From positions 1 to 37,587 of the forward strand of contig NW_022204744.1 of the NCBI RefSeq assembly GCF_008831285.2: a stretch of DNA of 37,587 nt. Reading direction: 5' to 3'. The notes below the pieces were generated by a model. The model did not search any database. It saw nothing but the letters and a program-made list of their open reading frames with translations, and was not told the DNA's origin. Position numbers and translations under genes: made by a program. Shown here piece by piece: positions 1-10,700 of this stretch. The stretch is from Nymphaea colorata. Lineage: Eukaryota > Streptophyta > Magnoliopsida > Nymphaeales > Nymphaeaceae. Position 1 is the first letter of the stretch; every line of letters begins with the position of its first letter.

Positions 1-479
1 TGAAAAATTTGTAGTGCTTATCTTTGTCACTAAGCACAGAAAACACGCTTAGTAACAAAGAGAGGCATTTGTAATTAGCCAAATTTTTTAAAAGACTGTT
101 TTTTTACCCAAGCATGAAACCCAAATTTAGACGCAAGATTCAAATCCAAGATCCAACTTTCAGATCCAAATTAGATCCAAAACTCAATTTTAGATCCAAA
201 TCGATCATTTGAATCTCAAAATCCAAATTCGAGTTCAAAACAACAAAGTCTGGTGTTGTGAGCGTCGCGCGCGCATGCATAAATGTCACCCATGTTTTAC
301 ACTTCAAACCAAAATACGTTTTGAAACTCAAAACGAAGCCGACCACTCCTTTATAAAAAAAAAAATCAATTTTCTACATATTTTTTTAAAAAGAAGATTT
401 TATGCTCATTTTATCGTTTTTTATTCCATTTCATAATATTTCAGAAGTTTTTCTTTTTTAAAAAAAAAGGTATCGAGCG

Positions 480-625
480 ACGTGCAGTCGCGCGACCGCG
501 CGTCACACGATCGTGGTAACGCGATCGCGTAATGCGATGCACCACAACGCCTGGTGCTGTTGCGCCTCTGCCGCCCGGCATGGGCCTACAATGATGCAGC
601 CCCCCCCACCCCCCCCCCCCAATTT
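480..625. other. CpG-rich patch followed by a C homopolymer tract
   Basis: An island of CG dinucleotides, including the palindrome cgcgatcgcg near 518, stands out in AT-rich DNA. It is followed by an almost pure C run at about 600-620. A comparable C/G homopolymer run sits at about 14140-14165 in block B, also upstream of a TATA-like site, so it probably belongs to the same repeat family. Homopolymer length here is likely unreliable. Confidence 0.5.
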
Positions 626-1125
626 TTCTTTGCAAAACCGACCCTTGGGGGTCAGTTTTTTGAAAATTTTGGGTGGGCATAGCTCTGCCCATACCCCAAG
701 GAGGTATTTGCAGGGCTAGTGGCCAATCCCACTTGGTCAAAACTTATTTTTCTAAAAAAAAATTGAAAATAATTCAAAATTCTTTGAAATTCGGATGAAA
801 ATGTTGAGAAATTCAAAAAAATTCAAATTTTGAGTTTTCGCTCCAAAACTCTCTATAGATACCCCACAATCCTCCCTTTTGGGCAAGAGTTGGCCGTTGG
901 GAGAAACTCTAGTGTATTCTCACTTGAAGACTTAGAGTTTCTCTTGAGCTCTCTCTCTGCCTCTTCCTTTCATTTTTCTCAACTTGGAGCACTACAACTC
1001 TTCAAGGGAGCACTAAGGATCTCTTGAAAGACTCATCTTCAAGGTTAATTCAATGTGAGCTCAATGCATATTGTTCATTTTCTCTAAGCTATTCTCACTA
1101 GAGGTATGTAATCAATATCTCACCT

Positions 1126-1440
1126 CTTTCTTTCTTCATCTTCGTCTTTCTTCTTCCTCTCTTCATGGCCAAAGGAGATCGCCCTCAATCCCTGTTTTAG
1201 GGACAAGAGGCTATGCTCAAGTACACCGAGAGCATGAAAAGATGAGATGGTCTTTCATTTTATGATTAAATCATCATCCCTCTCATTTCTTTCATATTTT
1301 CATTCCTCTCTTCTTCCTCTTGCCATGGCCAAAGGAGATAGCTTTCACTCTCTATTTTAGAGTCAAGAGGCTATACTCAAATGCACGGGAGCATGAAAAG
1401 ATGAGATGATATTTCTTTTCATAATTGAATCATACTAGCC
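1126..1440 (+). repeat. Imperfect tandem duplication, period about 161 bp
   Basis: The segment around atggccaaaggagat at 1164 recurs at 1325. Each copy is followed by 'agaggctat(g/a)ctcaa' and 'gagcatgaaaagatgagatg'. The copies have diverged by many substitutions, so this looks like an old duplication inside LTR-like block A. There is no open reading frame across it. Confidence 0.7.
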
Positions 1441-2133
1441 TCTTAGTTAAATCTCTTTCACTCTTTTTCCTTCCTTGAATATTGTCTATATATTATTCAT
1501 ATATAGTTGTTTGGTTTTCCATTCATATGCGAATGTATGGCGAGAATGAGATGTGGTTTGGGACTTCTTATCTTTACATTAATTTTTGAGGTTGAGACTT
1601 GTCCAACCTGGAAACCCTCACAAAATATGTACATTTTAATATGCATTTGCATGACATTTTGCATTAGTTTCCCTTTCATCATCCCATTAGAACCTTAATG
1701 AACACCTTATCGTGTGGTTTGAGTTTCTTCCATACCCAATGGTGGAAAAAACATATTCCCTTGAAACCAATGAAATGATAACATTATATGTTTATGTAAA
1801 TCATATTTTTCAAAATATTTTCAAAAGAAACCTTCTAATATGGCTTTGGAGACTTACCTCAGACTCTTGCATGAGTCCAAGCTCTCCTCCGCCTACATCA
1901 AACTTGAAGTCGGATGTTTTAACTTATCTTTAATCTCATGAAGACATACATGTATATACATATATACATATGTGTGCACATGATTATTTTTTTTCATTTT
2001 CTCTTTATGTTTACATATTTCATTTTATAAATTTTCATATATATATATATAAATATATACACATGTGTTCTATTTTCTCTCTCTAGAGCCTTTTGTTCGT
2101 CTCTTCAAGACAAATGTATTCTCCTAAAAATTT

Positions 2134-2135
<2 letters not shown>

Positions 2136-2182
<47 letters not shown>
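2136..2182. repeat. (TA)n microsatellite
   Basis: About 23 uninterrupted TA units lie between pyrimidine-rich segments. Shorter TA runs occur at about 2040-2060. Block B has a TA run at the equivalent place (about 15068-15091). Confidence 0.95.
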
Positions 2183-2184
<2 letters not shown>

Positions 2185-3018
2185 TCTTTTTCTTTCCCTC
2201 TCTATTTAAGTTAAGACTTCATTTTCAAAAGCTTATACAAATATGTAATATATCTCATTCTATTTCAAAATATTCCATTTAATGATCTTTGAAGTCTCTC
2301 TCTCTCTCTCTCTTTTATAAGAATATTGCATCTCTTCCGTTCCTTTTTAACATTTTCCTCATGATTTTTTATATCTATTGACTTCACTAAGACCAAAAAT
2401 CAAGTAATGACCCAATATTGGATTCATGTTTGATGGTCTATAACGCGAATCCATTTTCAAAAACTTTTATTTCTTATATATGATATTTATCAAAACAAAA
2501 ATCTTATATGTATGTTATGGTTGGAATGCTCTTAGGTTGAAATATTTTTTTTCCTTTAATGTAGGATCAATGCATTCATGCATTCTCACCCACTTAATTT
2601 CACTTATGATCACAAGCACTTCTCTAAAAGAACTTAAGCAAGATGAGATGGAACTCTAAGTAGGTGGTAACCAAATTAGAGCAAAACCTCAAACCTACTT
2701 GAAGTCTTAAGAGAACACTTAAGTGATTTCAAAATGATTTCCAAATGATATTTATAAAGATTTATCAATTCGAGTTTTTACCAAAATGTCTCACATTCTC
2801 AAGTGATTCTTCAAGAATCTTTTCAAAAGTTTGAAACATCAAACTTTCAATATTTTTCTACACCGCATATAGAATTAAAAAGATGTTTAAGTTAAAACGA
2901 AATGCATCAATGATTGACTACCTCCAGTAAAGGCGCCGGCAACGGTCGATCCTCGTACTGATGGGAAATCTCTTTCTTTCCTATTTCAAAACAAAACCTC
3001 ATTTTTCTGGAGCACTCC

Positions 3019-3811
3019 AAAACCAAATACCAAAAATTTTGGGGATGCGAATAATGAAGATTTTAGGAGAAAGAGGCTAGCCCATTGGTATGGTGATCAA
3101 CAATTGCTGCCACCATTGATAGGAGTAAGCGATCCAAAGTCTAAATTTCCTCAAGCTTGACAAGTCATGTTTCCTACATGCATGTGCAGGGATTAGATTT
3201 TGGATTTCTAAAATTTGTTTTATATGAAGATTTAAAAAAATATTTTTATACTTCAGCAATTTTGAAGATCACTTTGGTTTGGGATTAACAAATTAATCTT
3301 AGATTTTGGCAGTTGAAAAGTAATGATTTGGTTTGATCCTAAAATTGGAATTTTGAATTCAAAAATTGGGAGTTTGGAATTTTAATAAGTTGGGGATTTG
3401 GATAATTGAAGTTTATTTAGTTGTTTTTGAAACTAGGATTGAGAATTGGACCTTGGAAGTTGGCTAGACTGTAAAATTTTGAAGACAGTCTGAGTTTTCA
3501 AACTTGATTAAAAAAAATTCTTGAGGGCCTTGGAACCAGAATTTGGTTTTGAAACCAAAATATAGAAATTGGGTGATGAAAAGTTGGACTAGGTAATTAG
3601 ATCTTGGAGGTCAAGATTTTGGGCTTGGAATGATTGGAACTTGATTAATTCAGAATTTTTTGAAATATCTTTGGATTTGAGTTTTTGAGACTTGAACCTA
3701 GTTTGAAAAATATTGGTGTTTTGTGAGTTTTGAGAAACTTGATTTTATTTGGTTGGTTTTGATCCTAGAATGAGGTTTGAAAATTGGAAATTAGGAGTCC
3801 AAGTTTAGATG
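3019..3811. other. No gene seen; T/G-rich repetitive DNA begins
   Basis: After the possible primer-site region there is no recognisable coding sequence. From about 3240 the plus strand becomes rich in T and G ('gattttgg', 'ttggaatttt'), the opposite of the A/C-rich character of the LTR-like blocks. Frames are short and full of stops. Confidence 0.6.
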
Positions 3812-4025
3812 TAGGGTGGGCATCAGGCCGGGTCGGCCTTATATCCGAAACATTGGGCCCAGGCACGGTTATAATAAAAAAATCTTTAATAATAAAATGC
3901 TATTTTTAAATATTAATGGGCTGAGTCGAGCCCCATTGGGCCGGGCCGGGTGTTTGGGGCCTGGGCTGGGTTTTTTGGCCCTAGACCCAGGCCCCTGCCG
4001 GCACCCTTCCTGGTGCCCACTCCTA
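3812..4025. mobile_element. GC-rich MITE, hAT-like, 214 bp
   Basis: The element starts TAGGGTGGGCATC and ends GGTGCCCACTCCTA, whose reverse complement is TAGGAGTGGGCACC, so the termini are imperfect inverted repeats. It is flanked by tttagatg (3804-3811) and ttccgatg (4026-4033), an 8-bp duplication matching at 6 of 8 positions. hAT elements make 8-bp duplications and often have T/CAGGG-type termini. The body is rich in GGCCCGGGCC-like words. It has no coding capacity, so it would be a non-autonomous element. It sits in T/G-rich non-coding DNA. Confidence 0.6.
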
Positions 4026-4033
4026 TTCCGATG

Positions 4034-5890
4034 TAGGGAATTTTCTTGATTTTGGAAAATTGAAATTTTGATAATGGTCATGAAAATCTGCTTGATTTTG
4101 AGTAGACTAAGGACTGAAAATTGATTTGAGTTTGGTTTTGAGGAAAGCCTGATCATAGAATACATTTGAAAACGATATTGAAAATTATAGTTTGCAGCCA
4201 TTTTGGAAATTTTGTGTTTTTTGCGTCAAAATAAGGAGGTGCCCAAGTTTTTGTCAAAATATGACTTAGTTATGGTAGCGATTCTGATTTGACTCACTAA
4301 AATCTTGGGCTAGGAGAGTGAATGCATTCTTGAAGTGAGTGCATGCATGCCTCCATAAGATAAACTGTATGTTCATTCATACTTTATTCTATTCCTCTCC
4401 ATGCACAATTTAATTAGATCTCACATAGACATTGGTTCACCTTGGAAGTAGGAAATTTATGAGTAAGGTCCATGAGCTTAGTTAGGTTTTGAAATTTTGG
4501 ATTTGAAAATTGATGGAATTCCAAGATTCATTTTGACAAGTTGATTTCAACTCATTTTGGTTAGAACGTAAGAAAACTGGGTTCATTTGGTTTTGAAACC
4601 CAATTTTTAGGGAATAAACTGCTGGGTGGGAAAATCACATTTTTGGATTCTACTAGGTTTTTTGGGACAAAACATTTTGAAAGATTGGTTTCAATTGGAG
4701 TGCATGGCTTCTGTAGAGTTGATAAATTTTGATTTTGGAACTACCTTGAAAATACCTATTTCCAAATGGCCTTTGTAAAAATTGGATTTCTTATGTTGCT
4801 GTCAACTTGACCAAAAGCCTTGTACTTGGATCAAAAGATATCTTTTAGAACATAACTAGATAAAGCATTTTTGTTAATTGCTGGGTTTTCAACCCATAGA
4901 AACGTCTGAAAATTTCAGAAATTTGTATATTGAAATAAACCCAATTTTATTGCCCTTTCCATTTACAAGATGGACTGTGCTCATAGCTTAAGTAGATCTG
5001 ATTCATGGTGGAATTGATTTGATAAGACTATGGAGTCTGATTCATTGCCCATTCATTTGTACTTCACTCATCTTTCTCTTTTCACATACATCGCTAAAAA
5101 CCATCCATCACATAGATGAATGATCCAAATTCTATTCCAAGCTATGGTGGTCTCGTCATCATGATTACACACGGATGAGACTGTTTTAAAATCAGATTTT
5201 TGTTTATGGGATAGGTTGATTTTGAAAATGCCATTTTCTGGTTTTCAAAACAGAGCTTAGGTTTAGAATGATTGTGAAAATCATGAGAATGCAAGCACAA
5301 ATAATTTTAATGTATACATTTTACGTGGCACCCAGCTTGACCTTATTCCTGCTTTCAAACTAAAGCAAGAAAACCCACCCTGCATGCATTGGCCATTTTC
5401 ATCCATAATTCATGCGATGAACTTGTATAGAGCACTCTTTCTTTTTTAGCAAGATTGTTATGTGTTTGAAATCAATGTATTTGATTGTGATGATATAGCA
5501 TCTTAGGAACTAGAATTAGGGGAAAGTACACCAAGGATTCTGTTTCTAGGACAGTAATGTGACTGTCAATTTGAGTGGAATCTCACCTGTCTTGACTCAA
5601 TGCTGTCCATTTTGAGGAGCATGAGTCAAGCAAGACCACCGTAACACATGCTGTAAGAATGGCCAAATGGACGTGTGGCCATTCCTACTCGAATTTGAAG
5701 TTGGTTTAGTCAAATCACCATGTTCATGGCTAACCGAAATTAGTTCACTGTGAACCACGGATTTGGGTAAAGGACTGTCATAAACCAGGGCCAATAGGCT
5801 GGTTACGGATTGATTTATGGCATCATGACACCAATTTTTTTCTTTGTAAACTATAGATCAGCCTTGCTTGTTACTGAAAAATGGCAGTGA
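4034..5890. other. No gene seen; T/G-rich non-coding DNA
   Basis: The T/G-rich composition continues to about 5350 and then fades. The longest frames are short and match nothing I recognise. Read on the minus strand the text resembles the A/C-rich parts of the LTR-like blocks. For example, the complement near 5100 contains an 'atgtgatggatgg...tttttagc' pattern like 'atagaatggatgaatctttt' at about 15555. This hints at an inverted, diverged copy, but it is only a visual impression. Confidence 0.4.
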
Positions 5891-6741
5891 TATGCCCATT
5901 AAATTACACATTAGTAAGATCAGGGGTGTTTGAACCCTTGATTTTGGCTCAATAGGAGGTGGTGATAGCCTCACCATGGTTGCTGCTAATCAGGCCATGG
6001 AGAAGGCTGTCTGGCCACGCTTGCAGCCTGCCTCTTAATAGCTGCTCGACAGGACTGATTCCTTTTTTTTTTTTTTAGCAATAGCCATGCACTTTAATCC
6101 ATTAACCCATTGAAATAAAATGCAAGATGAGGAGGATGACCTGAGTGAATGGAAAGGTTGAGGCGAGTGCAAGGTGGACCCTAGAGACACTGGGTTTGGT
6201 GGAGCCAATATGCCTCAAGAGGGAGATAGGAGCACTTAGCTGCAGCCCTCTATTGCGGCACTAAGTTGCTGGAGCTGGAGGCATTTAAAGCAGGGAAGGA
6301 GGATGCCTGGAACAGGCAGAACAGGGTACGTCAGGCTGGGCTCGACGTGAAGGTCAGAGAACGCCTAGGCTGATGGTGCTCGGTTCAGGGTGTTAGACCT
6401 GAAAGTTGGGCCGGGTCACCTTGGCTGGAGCTTGATGGAATGACATCTGGACTGAGCAAACTCCCGCCGGAATCCAAGCTCAAGATGCTAGGATTTGAAG
6501 TCGAGCAAGATGCTTCATCTGGACTCGGTTTGAAGGCTGTGAGGTTTGAGGCGTCAAAGTGGGATATTTGAGCTAGATGCCTACTTTGATGGAGCCTAGG
6601 GTGAGGCTTTGGTTGGAATCCACCTCACTCAGAGCTACAGTAGTTGTTACTTTGGAGCTGCTTCAGCTAGCAGGAGAGAGATCTTTGGGGCAGTTTCAGC
6701 TGGCTGGAGAGGAATCCCTCCTAGTATGCATGGGGTCCAAT
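5891..6741. other. Unassigned, GC-richer non-coding stretch
   Basis: From about 5940 base composition rises towards 50% GC, with gene-like purine-rich words (ggagctggagg, gaggttgagg). No frame longer than about 60 codons fits a family I know, and no splice-bounded exons are convincing. It ends at the left target duplication of the hAT-like element (ggtccaat, 6734-6741). It could be a degenerate gene or transposon body. Confidence 0.35.
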
Positions 6742-7744
6742 TAGGCCTGGGCATCGGCCGGGCCGGGCCAGGCCCGGGCCAGACCGACCCCATTTAGTCA
6801 ATGTCATAATGGCCCGTATTTGAATCGGGTCTGCCCGCTACCCGCCCGATTATTAAGATCAGGGTACCGGGCCTGGTTAACCTCATCTGAGCCCAACCTG
6901 GCCCGTTTTGTTAACTGCCGGGCCCGGCCGGGCGGTAATACATAGTGGGATGGCCTTGGTGTGGATGAGGTGGATGAGGGTGCGCAAACTGCATCTGCAG
7001 TGGTCAGGAGTGGAATCCCATTGGCGCTGGAGAGGTTGCAGAAGCTGCTGCTACTGGATGGTAGGATAATGATGATAGGGAAGGGGAGAGGAGGTGCGAC
7101 TGATGACACTGGAACTGCGTGGAACTCCATTGGCGGTGGAGGAGAGGTTGCTGTCCATGGCTCATGTGCCTCTCCGTCTGATGATGGAGGCTGCTGCCAT
7201 CCATTAGGCTCTCTCCGCCAAACCTACTGGCGATTTGGCAGTGTCCCTTTGCCCTAGAAATCTTCAATATGAATTAGAATCCCCTCTCTCTCATTTGGCT
7301 TATGATGGGATGGATTGGGCAAAAGGAAAGGAGAACCGCTGGATGGTATTTGGGGCTGATCTTACCTGCTGTGATGAAGAGTGCCCCCCAACGCTGTGTA
7401 GTCCAATAGTCTGCCATGATGGTGCCTTGGTGGTGGACTGGAAAGTCGATGGCAAAGGTGGCAGAGAGCGGGAGGCAACGGTGGTGGCGTCAAGGCCCTA
7501 CTCCAACACACACATTTCTCCTATCAAAAGCTAAATTCCGTTGGGTAAAAAGTTTTATGTATGAGAGAACACCTAACGTGCCTAACGGGCCCCAATGGGC
7601 CCAATAGCTGAACCCGGACCCAGCCTGTTATGATGTCGGGCTGGGCCGGCACAATTAATTAAAACCTGATAAGATAAAACAAGTACCGGGACCCGGGCCC
7701 GGGTACCAGGTACTCGCCGGTGGCCCAACCCAGCACCAGGCCTA
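6742..7744. mobile_element. Non-autonomous hAT-like element, 1,003 bp, with a foreign-looking core
   Basis: The left end reads TAGGCCTGGGCATCGGCC. The right end, reverse-complemented, starts TAGGCCTGGTGCTGGG, giving at least 9 perfect terminal inverted bases. The element is bounded by a perfect 8-bp direct repeat, ggtccaat, at 6734-6741 and 7745-7752, as expected for hAT transposition. GC-rich ends full of GGGCC words (6742-6940 and about 7577-7744) enclose a core of about 630 bp with different composition. No transposase is present. The core has short frames on both strands (for example 6961-7257 plus, 7004-7267 minus) that I do not recognise. It may be captured host sequence or an internal part of a longer parental element. 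Confidence 0.7.
6946..7576. other. Core of the hAT-like element, origin unknown
   Basis: The core contrasts with the GGGCC-rich ends. It contains a short internal repeat: 'cattggcgctggagaggttg' (7019-7038) recurs as 'cattggcggtggaggagagg' (7127-7146). Several overlapping frames of 60-100 codons exist on both strands, none with a known motif, and their overlap argues against real coding. It could be a captured exon or UTR piece, as in other gene-carrying non-autonomous DNA transposons, but there is no positive evidence of a source gene here. Confidence 0.4.
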
Positions 7745-7752
7745 GGTCCAAT

Positions 7753-10700
7753 TTAAGGCACCAAGTCCATTAGTGTTGGAATTGGTCAATTTTATTGGAA
7801 CCAGATGAGATCAAGGGGAAGAATCCCACTGATTTTGCATGGGAAAGAAGTCACCATGCATGCAATGTGCACCAACTTCCCTACCAATCGATTTCTTTCT
7901 TTTGTTAAACTTGTCCCAAAACTAGGAAAGGAAGCATGCGGTCTCCTTTCCATGTTCGAGGAAGGGTGTCAGCTAGAATTGAGCTTGATTCTAGTAAGTC
8001 GTTTGTTTTTCCAAAGAAGAAATCGAATGAAGAGGAAAGCACGCCATTCATGTATGTCTCATCTGATTAACTTGAATTTTCAAACCTTGAACTAGCAATT
8101 TTCTTTCTAAGAGAATAGGCTTCTTGGAAATTGATTTGAAGGGCATGCCCAGCTGGGCTGCTCTTAATTTTTCAAGATTTTTATTTGGTCTCATCATTCC
8201 AAATGAGGGATAGGGAGCATGTCCAAAATGGAGCGTCATTTCATAGATGCCTCTTTATTTTCTTTTTTCTTTTTTTTTGAAAACTGGTTAACTTCATGGA
8301 TTTGGTCCATTCCGAAAATGTCAGAAGTGACTAGAGTGAGCTTGTTGTGCGCTCTTTTACTTGTTACATATAAGGACAACCTATATAACTTTGATCTAGA
8401 TCAGGCAAATTAGAGGAACAAACCTAGGTTGGGTTAGTTCTCGGGTTGCTTGGACCACATTGCAGGGGATGTGTTTTCCAAGCTCCCGAAATACGATTCC
8501 ATCACTACCATCAAATAAATCCCCATCCCAACCTAATTCAACTGAGGCAAAAGTTGTGGTTCCCAATCTGGGGCAAGGTGCTTGACATTCCCTTCCAAGG
8601 TGAGCCCTTTCCTCAATCACTCTCTCTCCCTCTTCATGCAGAGCATGTATGCTTCAAGATCTCTCTCTATCATGACGTGTATAGATCATGAGCATGTGTC
8701 ATTGGATTGAGAATTTGGTTTCATGAGGTTAGGACTTTTGCCTTTGTGCATTTTTTTCATTTGTAGAGAGATCAATGTGTTTTCGTCAGGAGATTAGTTG
8801 TTGATGGGTGTTTGAAGGAGTTTATATGATGATTTTCTGCAAATGCTCATGTTCGTCTGTTTGGGGGCACTTTTTTGGCCTGCATGTTAGTGCTGTTCAA
8901 TTCACCCCTTGAAAAGGATAGTAGAAGTGGTATTACTATGGAAGCATTGTTTTTTTCTCTTACAAGCAAGACATTTGGTTTGATGAAATTGAATCCACTA
9001 TAAGAATCGATCACATGTGGTTGTTCTTTCCAGAAGGTGAAACTTTGTCGATTCTATAAGAAAGGAAATCAATGGAAAGAGAGGTATGGTAGAACGTGAA
9101 GATCCAAAGCACAAGGAAAGTGGGAGGATCCCGCTGGTCAGCCAGCAGTAAAAAAACACTAACATTTTGCATCAATCATCTAGTAATGCCCTTCTCTTTT
9201 CCTTTTCATTCCTGCACTAGTTTTAATCTCTATTTGTTAAATCAAATTTATGGTTTTTTTTATATGGATTGAGTAATTTTGATGTTTTTCCAGTCTTTCC
9301 TACTATATATGAACGTCATAATAATAATTATTGTGTTGGCACAACTAGTTTTGTTGATGGCAAGTTGAAGGATAAGCTATTTCGCAATCCATCTCATAAG
9401 TGTTGAAGGTGAGTGCATTTACCTTTTTGTGTTCGTCCAACGATTCCTAAGGTTATCTACTCTTGTTGATTATGTCATTCAGTTTCTTTTTATTAGTGTC
9501 TGTAGACTAAGGATCATATAAGGCTTCATGGGCCTCTAGCACTCAGAATTACCCATGAGGCTGATTAGGAATGCCTCTTTAAAACCATAAAAGGAGTAAT
9601 TGACTGCCATCAGCCACTAGTCTTCTAGAGCATGTTTTATTTCATTTTTTTTCTATTTAAGGCAAAAGCTGATAGTTGTTAAAAAGTTTATTATCTTGGT
9701 TTTTTCCTTTTTGTGGCTGTAGTATAAGTTATAAAGGTCATGGCACCAATGATAAATTGGCATGATTTGAAAAAAATGGATGACTACTGGTGTTTATGGA
9801 GACACTACAAGGAAGCAGTAGTAGATGTGGAGTGCAAAGGTCTGATCACTGTACATATTTTTCAAAAATGATTGAAATCATAATAAAAACACCAAGGAAA
9901 ATGCTCAACTTGTTTATTATGCATCAACAGGATACCTCATACCCAAAGGCTAGAAGCTACCGTCCTTATTTAGAATCATACACCACAACCCTCAGTTCTT
10001 TCCTGACCAGAGAAGTTTTCAAGACTTGAGGTATGTCACATGCCAATTATATAATATAATATAATTATATATAATATATATATACATATCAGTACTTCAT
10101 AATGCTTCAGCTTGCAATTTTTTTTAATGCCCACAGAACTGTTCTGTGTAAACAAGGTATGGGACACCAACAAGGTCCTCTGTGTAAACATGGTTTTCCT
10201 TTGAATTGTATGAGGTAAACTTTCCTGATATATGATGGTTTTTTCTTGGTATATCTCTAACAGACTGGTATGGAAGTTCACATCTCTCTTCTAAAAGTAA
10301 CCATCTTAACTGTTGCAAGTTCTGACTTTTGGATCCAATGTGATGCAAATGGAAAAATGCAGGAGTGTGACCTTCCCTATTAAATAATGTTCATTCTTTA
10401 GGATAAGAATGTCTTGTCTACTTTAGTGTAAAATGTGGTATTCTTCCTGTTTCATCTCTCAAATATAAAGACAATGTCATACTGTTTATATTTTATGTAC
10501 ATAGATTCTAGGTGTTGAAAAAACTGTATCACATTAAGGGATTAAGAAGGCATATTTTAATTTGGCATTGCATCTTCATCTTGACAAAAATCTTGGAGAT
10601 AGGTAAGCATGATGTTCTCTAGCTTACCATTTTTGTTCATTAAAACTTGTTTCTCATTTTTTTTTTGTATGCATGGTTTCGCTGCAGGATGCAAAAAAAA

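Larger units (their letters stand above)
1..3005 (+). repeat. LTR-like block A, possible Tat/Ogre-type gypsy LTR (cut by window start)
   Basis: No coding sequence is recognised. The block has the layout of a long LTR read on the plus strand: a repetitive 'ccaaatccaaa'-rich start, a CpG-rich patch and C tract (480-623), a TATA-like tctatagata near 853, pyrimidine-rich leader sequence, a TA microsatellite, then near its end 'taaaggcgccggcaacggtc' (2930-2949) and a CTTTC-rich stretch running to 'ttctggagcactcc' (3005-3018). That ending resembles, from memory, the U5 end and primer-site region of Tat/Ogre-type Ty3/gypsy elements. Block B (about 12650-17150) repeats the same order of landmarks. 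The class assignment is inference; no pol domain supports it, and the left end lies outside the window. Confidence 0.35.

Noticed and set aside
441-740. 99-codon minus-strand frame through the C tract
   Set aside because: The low-complexity Gly/Arg-rich translation comes from a homopolymer and CpG patch; no family resemblance.
3869-4201. 110-codon minus-strand frame
   Set aside because: It crosses the 214-bp MITE and its flanks, so it cannot be a conserved gene.
6804-7607. Several overlapping frames of 60-110 codons on both strands
   Set aside because: They overlap each other in opposite strands inside a non-autonomous transposon, are driven by high GC, and show no known motif.
8990-9010. 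cactataagaatc as a possible left CACTA end pairing with 18270
   Set aside because: Only a partial match to CACTACAAAAAC and no subterminal repeats beside it.
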